From Tritrichomonas musculus (taxonomy: Eukaryota; Parabasalia; Tritrichomonadida; Tritrichomonadidae), in the NCBI GenBank assembly GCA_039105265.1, contig JAPFFF010000013.1, forward strand, positions 2,108,001 through 2,172,000: DNA of 64,000 nucleotides, written 5' to 3'. The notes below the pieces were generated by a model. That model had not been told where the DNA came from and did not search any database. It worked only from the letters and a program-made list of their open reading frames with translations. This document shows, piece by piece, positions 55,903-64,000 of this stretch; the stretch's first letter is position 1, and each line of letters begins with the position of its first letter. A program made the translations under genes and the position numbers.

Positions 55903-57790
55903 TTACTCTTTCTCTTGAAGTCGAATAATTGCATTAACTGCATCTTCATCACCGAGGTCGGCTGCTTTTTTATAGCATTCAATCGCCTTTGAGAGATCCT
56001 TCTTTACACCTCTTCCAAACTCATAACAATCAGCTAGATCATATAGTCCACCTGAATTACCGAGATCAGCTGATTTTTGGTAGTATTCAACTGCCTTTGA
56101 GTAGTCCTGCTTGACTCCTCTTCCTTTCTCATAGCAAATGCCAAGACAATTCAATGAAGATGGATTTCCAAGTTCAGATCCTTTTTTATATAATTCAACT
56201 GCCTTTGAGTAGTCCTTCTCGACTCCTCTTCCTTTCTCATAACAATCACCAAGATTGCACATTGAATTTGCATTTCCCAATTCGGAGCCTTTTTTATATA
56301 ATTCAACTGCCTTCGAGTAGTCTTGCTTGACTCCTCTTCCTTGCTCATAGCAGACAGCAAGATTATGTGTTGAATACATATTTCCGAGGTCAGCTGCTTT
56401 CTTGTAGTATTCAAATGCCTTCCGATAGTCTGTCTCTGTCCCGAGTCCAAGTTTGTAGCAGAATCCAATCCGGTTGTAGCCATGCGAGTTTCCTTGTTCT
56501 GCTGACTTCTCGTAGTACTTCTTCGCTTTCTCAAAGTCTTGTACAACTCCTTCTCCGCTCTCGTACAGAAGACCCAAAAGATACGAAGCGTTCAAGCTGC
56601 CTCCATCTGACGACTTGTGAAGTGATGCAAGCGCCCTGCTGTAGTTCTTCTCGTTTTTGCTGCCGTGAAGAGAGTGAAGTGCATCAATGAAGTCATCTTG
56701 TGAAGCTTTAAATGAGGTCACTTCATCTTCCAACTTTTTGAGAGCTTTTTTCAGTTTTGACAATTTTTTTGTAAGAGATTCTTTCTCTTTCGAAATCTTC
56801 TTCATGCTTCTTCTGAGATTGAAGACTTCGTCCTTCGAATCTGTTTCGCTGTCACTTTTCTTCGCATCTTCGAGCATGTCGAGGAATGCCTGGACTTCCT
56901 CCTCGTCAACCGTCTCTTCAATGATCGACATGTCTGAGAGCTCGCTGAAGATCTCCTCAAATGAAGGACGCGACTTCGGGTCATCGCTCCAGCACCTCGT
57001 CAGAAGATTCTTCATCTTCTTGCTGACACCTCCTCCAAATTTTGGGCGGTGACCGTTTATCACTTTGTGTGCAAATCCAAATGGTGAAATCTTTTCACCT
57101 AATTCTGAGAAAGGCTCATCGCCCGTCACAATCTCGTACGCGAGGATGGAGAACGCGTAGACATCAACCGATGCCGAGTAGACATCTTCGCCTCTCAGAA
57201 GTTCTGGCGCCATGTAAAGGGGAGTCCCTATTTCACCTGTCATGGTCAAATTTTGTGATTTTGTCAACGAATCTGAAAAACAGCGAGATAATCCAAAATC
57301 GCACACGCGTGGGTAGTAGTCTTCGTCAACAAGAATGTTTTCTGGCTTCAGGTCTCGGTGAATAATGCCGTGTGCGTGCAAATAACGCATTGCATCTGCA
57401 ATACCTAATAACATTATATATTTTTTCGTCGCAGTCCAGTCCGAATCTGCAATCGACTTCTTTTCTTTGTCCAGGTTGTCTTTTAGTGAGCCGTGGGGAA
57501 GAAATTCTGTTATTATTGCTGGCTGTAGAAGGACAAAGGGACTGGAAATTGACACCTTTAAACTTAACTATTGATGGATGGTTTAATTTGTTTAAGGTTA
57601 AGGATTCACGTAGGAAAAGCATTTGTTGGTGACCACTCATACCTTCTGGCGAATGGATTAATTTGGCTGCATAAAGTTGTTTGTCAATTAAATTCTTGGC
57701 AACATATACTGTACCAAATGCTCCTTCACCAAGTTTTTTCTTTTGGAGCTCATAATCTGTGCTATTGAAGAAAACTCCTTCTAATTCCAT
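55903..57790 (-). pseudogene. Protein kinase / Sel1-repeat gene with one frameshift
   Basis: The ATG at 57790 opens a kinase N-lobe (LGEGAFGTVYVAK, YAAKLI, LRESLTLNKLNHPSIVKFKG). The frame changes at about 57536-57545, inside the hinge region, and the rest continues in another frame from LLQPAIITEFLPHGSLKDNL: IIHRDLKPENIL, VCDFGLSR, MAPELL, a full C-lobe, a coiled coil (KISKEKESLTKKLSKLKKAL) and seven Sel1 repeats (YSKAVELYKKGSELGN type) to the stop at 55903. All catalytic residues are present in the two frames. Because everything else is intact, this is either a very recent lesion or a one-base sequence error; the gene would make a normal 620-residue TKL-like kinase-Sel1 protein. Confidence 0.8.
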
Positions 57791-58100
57791 TGATAAAAAT
57801 AGCCCTTCAAAAATTTAAATGCAGTTTCTATTCAATATTTTGAATAGCATTTCAAATTCTTTCACAAAAACCTTTTTGTTCAATTTTTAAAACTTAATCA
57901 TCTTCTAATGAATTTATTTTTTTTTCAGAAATTAAATAAAAATAATATTATGAGTAATATCCTTAAATCTATTTTTTTATAATCAATTTGGTTTTGCTTT
58001 AAAGAATCATACTAATTGAAAAAATAATTTTAAGGGTATAAACTTAAAATCAAATGGCAGACGGTAGTTTTTTCTCTCAATTTTAATTGACAAAAAAAAT
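57791..58100. other. AT-rich intergenic stretch
   Basis: Upstream region of the kinase-Sel1 gene. AATTAAATAAAAATAATATT and AATCAATTTGGTTTTGC at 57930-58000 resemble the N-terminal coding part of the 54.7 kb gene (54665-54735), so it may hold a decayed piece of a related gene start. Confidence 0.4.
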
Positions 58101-58412
58101 ATGTTTCAATTTATATTTGATTTTAAATTTTCACATAATTTTTTTTTATTTTTCACACAAAAATTTATTCATCTATATATTATTTCAATGATAAATAATT
58201 TTATAGAAAAACATGATCCTAAACATGGCATTACACTTTTTAGCCATGAACAATTAATCAAAGTTTTGCAAGCCAACACAAAAGATTGCCCAGTTGAGTT
58301 TTATGCAAAATGACGTATTATTATAGAAGAAGATATTATTTATTTTGGTCAACCAAATAGAGAACAAATAGGAAAGGATGTAATGACTTTTCGAACAAAG
58401 AACTGCAGTTTG
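58101..58412 (+). pseudogene. Unrecognised coding remnant
   Basis: One frame reads MINNFIEKHDPKHGITLFSH, EQLIKVLQANTKDCPVEFYAK, a stop, then IIIEEDIIYFGQPNREQIGK in the same frame. Composition looks protein-coding, but there is an internal stop and no family match that I can name. Confidence 0.3.
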
Positions 58413-58844
58413 TATTAGAAATCATGAAGCTTATCTGAGAAAAAAAATAGATTTTTTATTTTTCTGCGCCACTTTTTGAATGGTTTTTCTATCCATGAGT
58501 GAAATTCAACTTACTCTGTTAAGAAAATTAACCAAAAAAATCGTAAATTTAAATTTTAACTATTTGCTTTTTTTGATATAATTTTTTTTTATTTTTACAT
58601 AATTTTTCAGGAATATACGCACCAGTGATCACCATGGGGCTGCGTGAAGCCGAATCAGGTTCCTTGAATTGCTGGATGAATCGGGAAGCCATTTGAACTA
58701 TATAATTATGAATTATTTAGCAAAAATTGAATAAAAAATGTATTAAAAAGTATTTAAAAAGTTTAAAAGTTTTCAAAAAGTGGCGTAGAAAAATACTATT
58801 ACCCGATTAAGGTACAAATCCAGTTCGTTATTAATTTGACCTAT
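58413..58844. other. AT-rich stretch with one GC-rich patch
   Basis: 58620-58690 is GC-rich (CACCATGGGGCTGCGTGAAGC) and stands out from the AT-rich flanks; no gene could be supported. ATCCTTTTTGAATGG-like and CACTTTTTGAATGG sequence around it recurs in this part of the window. Confidence 0.35.
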
Positions 58845-59566
58845 TTATGGGGTTATTTGAGAGTATAAAAATTTAAATAATTCAAGATCAAATTCAGATG
58901 CAATTAACAAGCAGGTTGGAGGAATAAAAGGACTTGTTCCAATGAATTTGTTTTTGGTTAATTCAACATTTTTCACAATATATACGATTTTTGGAAAGCT
59001 TTTTTCAATAATTGTATAATTGAAAGAATAAAGAGCACTTTCTAAATTATTATAAGTTAATTGATAATATATATTCTCTTCAGGTGTAAATTTCTTTCCA
59101 AGTTTTTTACTTATATTTTCATTGTTTTCAACAATATGATCTGAATAATTTTCAAGATAATATTCAAGTAAATCTTTTCGATTACTAAAAATTTGTGTTG
59201 TTATTAAGTTATCTGATGAACATTTAAGTTTTTCATAACTATGAATCAAATCAAAATTGTGGCTAATATATGCAAATGATAACAAATTATCATCAATTTC
59301 AATATTAACTTGCATAAGTAAAAATTTGCAAATCTTTATAGCTCCATATATTGCTGCTACCTGAATCAATGACGTTGATATATTTTGTCTTGATCTTTCA
59401 TAAAATGAATATTCAAATCGATAATTAATATCAATCTGATTTTGTGAAAGCAATGATTGAAATGTATCAATATCATATTCACGGATTGATTTATGAAGAT
59501 TTGATGGATAATAATTTAATTGGCGATTTTTGATACGTAATTGAGGATCTGATGCAACAATTTACG
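58845..59566 (-). pseudogene. DUF3447/ankyrin-type protein, N- and C-terminally incomplete
   Basis: The frame is open from just after a TAA at about 59569 to the stop at 58845, but it has no ATG; the early part reads ASDPQLRIKNRQLNYYPSNL and HKSIREYDIDTFQSLLSQNQ. The body, TSLIQVAAIYGAIKICKFLL and LLSFAYISHNFDLIHSYEKL, is the DUF3447 module that precedes ankyrin repeats in hundreds of Trichomonas proteins. The ankyrin repeats that usually follow are missing. About 235 codons of a family usually 400-700 residues long, so most likely a fragment. Confidence 0.65.
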
Positions 59567-59657
59567 ACTTTTATCTCAAAAAAACCCAAAAAATTTGGTC
59601 ATATATTTTTTTCACAATTTTGGACAAATTACTTTATGAACCTTTTCACTTCACATG

Positions 59658-59666
59658 TCATTTTTT
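59658..59666 (+). promoter_or_regulatory. Initiator (Inr) before the BTB-like/discoidin-like gene
   Basis: TCATTTTTT lies 14 bases before the ATG at 59672, matching the trichomonad TCA(Y)(W) initiator with a leader of about 12 bases. Confidence 0.55.
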
Positions 59667-59671
59667 TTTAA

Positions 59672-60964
59672 ATGGCTATATCGATAAGACTCCAATCAGA
59701 AGCAGTTTTGCAAATGCCATTCCGAAATTATGAAAAAGATTTCACATTTGTTGTGAATTCTGAAAGGTTCGATACGAGCACTTTTGCAGCTGACCTCTTA
59801 TCCACCAAGATCTTAAAAATCCACTTAATTGAACCCACGCTTAAAGAATTTTCGATCAACACAGAAACAAGGGGTGATTTTAACAAGGTCCTGAACCTTT
59901 TAAATTTCAAATATGAAGAAATTTCAGATCAAGATATCCCATTTCTCACAGAAGTCATTGACATCCTCGAAATTGACAAAATTGACATCAGTCCAGACCA
60001 AGAAGAAGAACTCACGATTGATAACGTATTTGACCATATTAAGAATCACCAAATTCACCCAATAAAGTACTCAAAGCCACTCGAAGCAGATATTCAATTT
60101 TTCACATCACATTTCCATGAATTAAAAGACAAACTTGAACGAGAAATTGATAAAGGACAAACTTACATTGATGACCTTCTTATAGAAAAAGTGATAAGTG
60201 ACCCAAAACTGCAACTTGAAAGTGAAGAAGAACTTCTCGAATTCGTGAGCAAACTTTACATGAAGGACTCGAAGTACTCGCCACTTTTTGAGTATGTTGA
60301 GTTCTTCAATGTTGGCGCGGAAGGCATGAGGGATTTCATAGAAATCTTCGATTTCAATGACATGACATGCGCCACTTGGAAATCAATTGTCTATCGTCTC
60401 GAAGAGCCAATAAAGAAAGGCACAAAGAGAACAAGGCACGAATGCCTGAAGGACCGATGCCTGATTGATATTGAGAACAAGGACGATGAATTTGACGGGA
60501 TTTTCAATTATCTGCAAAAAAATGGAAACATCAAAGATGAAGTTGACATAACCTACTCGTCATTCGGTGGCGGCGATCCATTCAACCTCCTTCAATACGG
60601 CGACAATCAAAACTTCTTAGAAACGCAAAGTCAAAGAAATTCGTGGATTTGCTTTGAATTCAAAAAACATGAAGTAATTCCATCTGGCTACATCATCAGG
60701 TCTTATTACACAGATAATAGTCATCACCTGAAAACATGGAAATTGGAGGGATCGAACGATGGACAGTCGTGGGTGACACTTGATTCACAGGAAAACAATG
60801 ACTCACTCAATGGAGGAAGCCGCGTTCACATGTTTCCTATTAATGAACACAAAGATGAGCCATTCAAATATCTCAGAATTCAACAAACAGGACCAAACTG
60901 GTATGGTGAGAAGTATCATTATTTACTGCTGAATTCAATTGAGTTTTATGGAAAAGTATTATAA
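59672..60964 (+). CDS. BTB-like / C-terminal F5/8C (discoidin-like) protein
   Basis: 430 residues. Residues 20-110 (DFTFVVNSERFDTSTFAADL, IPFLTEVIDILEI) resemble a BTB/POZ fold; residues 130-265 are helical and BACK-like (ELLEFVSKLYMKDSKYSPLF). Residues 285-430 look like a discoidin/F5/8C-type beta sandwich: WICFEFKKHEVIPSGYIIRS, LKTWKLEGSNDGQSWVTLDS, FKYLRIQQTGPNWYGEKYHY, LNSIEFYG. This domain order is common in trichomonad and amoebal proteins. The initiator and short leader support the start. Likely cytosolic adaptor; ligand unknown. The second discoidin-like gene at 62609 is a relative by its C-terminus. Confidence 0.75.
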   Translation: MAISIRLQSEAVLQMPFRNYEKDFTFVVNSERFDTSTFAADLLSTKILKIHLIEPTLKEFSINTETRGDFNKVLNLLNFKYEEISDQDIPFLTEVIDILEIDKIDISPDQEEELTIDNVFDHIKNHQIHPIKYSKPLEADIQFFTSHFHELKDKLEREIDKGQTYIDDLLIEKVISDPKLQLESEEELLEFVSKLYMKDSKYSPLFEYVEFFNVGAEGMRDFIEIFDFNDMTCATWKSIVYRLEEPIKKGTKRTRHECLKDRCLIDIENKDDEFDGIFNYLQKNGNIKDEVDITYSSFGGGDPFNLLQYGDNQNFLETQSQRNSWICFEFKKHEVIPSGYIIRSYYTDNSHHLKTWKLEGSNDGQSWVTLDSQENNDSLNGGSRVHMFPINEHKDEPFKYLRIQQTGPNWYGEKYHYLLLNSIEFYGKVL

Positions 60965-62230
60965 GGAAATAAGCTCATATTCATTGAACTTTAATAAAAC
61001 TATTTGACTTTGGTTTATTTATTGCTTTTTCAATATACGAATTATTTAAAAAAGACGAGTTAAAAGTTCAGGACCTTAGGACTTTAGCCATTCAAAAAGT
61101 TGTGCTTGAATTCAAAAAGTTCACTTTTTATGGGGCGAAAGCCAATCGACAAATAGGAAATTTTTCTAAAAAAAATTTTTTCATTCAAAAAGTTGTTGTC
61201 GATTGGTAAAAAAAAAAAAAAAAAATCTTTTTTTACCAATCGACAAACACGATAGGACTTTTTATGCGGAAAAATGGCCCAATGACATTCAAAAATTTAA
61301 TAATTTTAATTATGTTAAAAATTAATTTTTTTCGTAATTTAATTTAAAATTAATTTTTTCAATGATGTTCTAAAAAAAAAAACAATGATTTAATGACATT
61401 ATAAATTTAATTATTCAATATAATTCAAAATAAAAACATTATAAATGCAATTCGAATTTAAATTATTAAATATCATTTTATGATAATCATTTAATTGTAT
61501 TTAAAATCAATATTTTATATAGAATTCAAAATCTAAATTTAATTACATTCAAAATAAAATTGTTCCATAAAATTCGAATTTTTTAATTTAATGAAATTTA
61601 AAATAAAAATATTCAATGAAATTATTTTTTGAATTCAATAAAACAGCTCTTCATTTAGCAGTTGAAAATCAAAATTACGAAATGGTTAAACTTTTATTGT
61701 CAAGTAAAAATATTGATATTAGTATGTACATAATTCTAAATTCAATTATTATCATAAAATTTTAAATCAAATCATTCGAAAAAATTCAAATTTAATTCAT
61801 TCAATGCAATTTAAACGTCTTTTTTTCAATACAATTTATCATTGTAAAAATTGAATGAAATTCAAAATTATAACATTCAATTGCATTCAAAATTTAATCA
61901 ATTTAATACTATTCAAAAATTCAATATTCAATAAAGTTAAAATACAATTTGTTTAATGACATTTAAAAATTTGAAATTTAATCGCATTCAAAAATGAAAT
62001 AATTTAATTATATTTTTTTTTAAAAAAAAAAAGAATATTTTAATGTCATTTAAAAATACCATAATTAAATAGTATTTATCAATAAAATAATTTGATATCA
62101 TTTATAAATAAAATTATTAAATGATATTTTAATTCATGTCATTTAATGAAATTTCAAATTTAATTTTTGAATGAAATATAAAATTTAATTCTTGAATGAA
62201 ATTTAAAATTTAATTTTTGAATGATATTGA
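60965..62230. repeat. Low-complexity AT repeat tract with hairpin
   Basis: From about 61270 to 62230 the sequence is a degenerate series of ATTCAAAATTTAATT-like units (unit variants ATGAAATTYAAAATTTAATT). At 62155-62240 the unit becomes a clear 25-bp tandem of about three copies (TTTAATTTTTGAATGAAATA plus TAAAA). 61196-61246 is a near-perfect hairpin (TTGTCGATTGGT / ACCAATCGACAA) with an A/T loop. An orphan ankyrin repeat sits inside at 61631. Nothing else coding. Confidence 0.6.
61631..61735 (+). pseudogene. Orphan ankyrin repeat
   Basis: EFNKTALHLAVENQNYEMVK then LLLSSKNIDI is a full canonical ankyrin repeat (T-A-L-H-x-A, V-K-L-L-L) in one frame, with low-complexity sequence on both sides and no partner repeats. 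A leftover of an ankyrin gene. Confidence 0.65.
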
Positions 62231-62476
62231 ATGATATTGCAAGAAGAAATTCAAGATAAAGACTCAAATATTAGTAAATTACAAAATGAAAATGATCAAT
62301 TAAATCAAGATAACCAAAAATTACAAGAAGAAATTCCAGATAAAGATTCAAATATTAGTAAATTGAAAAAAGAAATTGATCAATTAAACCAAAATAATGA
62401 AAAAATTTCGTTTGGTTTCATGCAACATATAAAGATAAAACTTAATTGTGTCAAATATACAACTAAAATTAGCTAG
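62231..62476 (+). pseudogene. Coiled-coil gene fragment
   Basis: 81 codons from ATG. Two copies of a 31-33 residue heptad unit (LQEEIQDKDSNISKLQNEND / LQEEIPDKDSNISKLKKEID). After them the sequence loses its pattern. It follows the 25-bp tandem repeat directly, and the start ATG is part of that repeat. Most likely a fragment of a long coiled-coil protein; expression is uncertain. Confidence 0.4.
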
Positions 62477-62608
62477 TTAAAATAACTACGAAAAGGACAC
62501 TTCATGCGTATAAGATAATATAAATTAAAAAGGGAAGATAAGTTAAATAATTTCATCAATTGATAATAATTATTTATAATTTTGTTTTATAGAAAATTTT
62601 ATTTTTAT

Positions 62609-64000
62609 TTATTTCAAAATTCCATATATTTCAATTCTTTTTAGGCAAAGATGATAATTACCTGACGTATTTATCCCTTTTAATTTTATTTTTAAAAATC
62701 GATAATAGCCATCTGGCGGATCATCAAACCAACTTTTACAATATGAATTTGGACTTGGCATCCATTTATCAACATCATTAAAATTACCAATTAATGTCCA
62801 TGTGTAACCATACTCGCTTCCCTCAATTGTAAAGTTTTTAATTGAATTTCCATTTTCAGAATGATTAATAATCTGGATTGCTTTGAAACGAAATGAACGA
62901 TTCTTAAAATCAATTAACAAATAAGAATCACTTGTATTTTGTGATTTATAGTCACGATCATTTTTATTATCACATATTTCATATAGAACATCTTCATATC
63001 CTTTTTCTGGATTACCTGTTATTTCAAATATTTTGTTTTTAAATGGATTTCCTATTTTTTTTAAACAATAATCAAATAAACCATCAAAATATGATTTTTG
63101 TTTGTCAAATTCAAAAGTAATTGGAAGACTTTCTCTGAAAAGAATCAAATCACTTAGTGATCTGACATTGTCTTTTAATAAGTTTTTTGACAAATAAATT
63201 TCTGTATTCAATGAACTTTTACTATCATTTATTTTTTGTGATAACTGACTTTTGAAATCTTTTAATTCCGATTTTATACTATTGTTATTGCTGTTATTTT
63301 GCATTAATTGATCTTTTATGCTGTCTAAACTTGATATCAAACTGCTATTGTTGCTGTTAATTTTTTGTGATAACTGACTTTTGAAATCTTTTAATTCCGA
63401 TTTTATACTATTGTTATTGCTGTTATTTTGCATTAGTTGATCTTTGATGTTTTTGATTTCTGATTTAAGTGAAATACTATTATTTTTGAAATTTGGCGAT
63501 GTCGATAACAACTCTATTTTTATTTCATTAATTTCATTAACAAGTGAATTAGATTTGTTTTCAATATTTTTATTACATTCGTTAAATTTTTCATTAATAA
63601 TGTTTTTATTTAATTCTGATTTTTCATCAATATTTTTATGTACTGAATTAATTCTTTCATCAACTTTACCATATATACCATCAATATTTTTATGAATTGA
63701 ATTAATTCTTTCATTAATTTTGTTATATGTACAATCAATATTTTTATGAACATTGTCAATTTGTTTTTCAACTTGGTAATTAATCGATTTTATGATTGAA
63801 TTACTTTGATTTTTACTTTCTTGTACAAATTGATTAAATAAATTTGAAAATTCTAATTTAATCAAATTAAAAATTTCACCATTCTTTTTGGAAATTGATC
63901 GTATTTCATTTTTTATTTCATCAAACATAATTGATGCTTGATTATGTTCATTTTCTATTAAATCAATGAAATAATGTTTTGGTATATTAAGCATTGATTC
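62609..64000 (-). CDS. Coiled-coil / F5/8C (discoidin-like) protein (5' end may be beyond window)
   Basis: 461 residues from the ATG at 63994, which lies 6 bases from the window edge; the frame stays open to the edge, so the true start may be outside. Residues 20-290 are coiled coil with two repeat types: RINSVHKNIDGIYGKVDE (about three copies) and a 45-residue unit containing SIKDQLMQNNSNNNSIKSEL and KDFKSQLSQKIN (two copies). Residues 310-461 form a discoidin-like domain (SYLLIDFKNRSFRFKAIQII, FTIEGSEYGYTWTLIGNFND, GYYRFLKIKLKGINTSG). The usual BTB domain could lie upstream. An adaptor role like the gene at 59672 is likely (inference). Confidence 0.7.
   Translation of the reverse strand, partial: ESMLNIPKHYFIDLIENEHNQASIMFDEIKNEIRSISKKNGEIFNLIKLEFSNLFNQFVQESKNQSNSIIKSINYQVEKQIDNVHKNIDCTYNKINERINSIHKNIDGIYGKVDERINSVHKNIDEKSELNKNIINEKFNECNKNIENKSNSLVNEINEIKIELLSTSPNFKNNSISLKSEIKNIKDQLMQNNSNNNSIKSELKDFKSQLSQKINSNNSSLISSLDSIKDQLMQNNSNNNSIKSELKDFKSQLSQKINDSKSSLNTEIYLSKNLLKDNVRSLSDLILFRESLPITFEFDKQKSYFDGLFDYCLKKIGNPFKNKIFEITGNPEKGYEDVLYEICDNKNDRDYKSQNTSDSYLLIDFKNRSFRFKAIQIINHSENGNSIKNFTIEGSEYGYTWTLIGNFNDVDKWMPSPNSYCKSWFDDPPDGYYRFLKIKLKGINTSGNYHLCLKRIEIYGILK

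Overview
This window is nuclear DNA of a parabasalid protist, most likely a trichomonad close to Tritrichomonas or Trichomonas. The evidence is the very AT-rich, gene-sparse sequence, the lack of visible introns, and short 5' leaders carrying an initiator of the form TCA(Y)(W) 12-25 bases before several start codons. The gene families also fit: kinases fused to Sel1 or RCC1 repeats, DUF3447/ankyrin fragments, BTB-plus-discoidin-like proteins, a caspase-like protein, a Myb protein and a papain-family protein. The species name is inference.

Layout. 0-15.4 kb is host sequence: a Sel1 gene tail, a decayed kinase, a frameshifted two-repeat Myb gene, a sugar-type MFS transporter, an RCC1-coiled coil-kinase gene, a papain-family gene that has lost its catalytic Cys, a truncated esterase, a caspase-like gene with NEESTT repeats, and a sirtuin. 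Two foldback (MITE-like) elements lie between them. 15.5-34.1 kb is a Maverick/Polinton that looks whole. It has inverted terminal arms and about 15 closely packed genes: major capsid protein, packaging ATPase, a candidate jelly-roll protein, a fibre-like protein, two amphipathic proteins sharing an MAFGSWFK start, a DDE-type integrase, a protein-primed PolB and several unknowns. Six copies of a 17-bp motif sit just inside its right end. A tRNA-His gene lies 160 bp beyond that end.

35.4-40.6 kb looks like the remains of a second, more distant Polinton-like element. It keeps a free-standing relative of the PolB N-terminal region and broken small genes, one split by a 1,038-bp DNA transposon with 142-bp inverted repeats and an 8-bp target duplication. 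41.5-49.3 kb is a giant repeat-rich gene with no ATG for its first 222 codons. 50.2-57.8 kb holds two kinase-Sel1 genes, one frameshifted, separated by a mariner-like MITE. 58-64 kb holds a DUF3447 fragment, a BTB-like/discoidin-like gene, a low-complexity tract with an orphan ankyrin repeat, and a second discoidin-like gene running off the window edge.

The host genes show no operon logic; they are dispersed members of expanded families for signalling, proteolysis and scaffolding. The Polinton genes form one functional set for replication (PolB), integration (INT), packaging (ATPase) and virion building (MCP, fibre-like and small proteins). All family calls come from reading motifs by eye; no database search was run.
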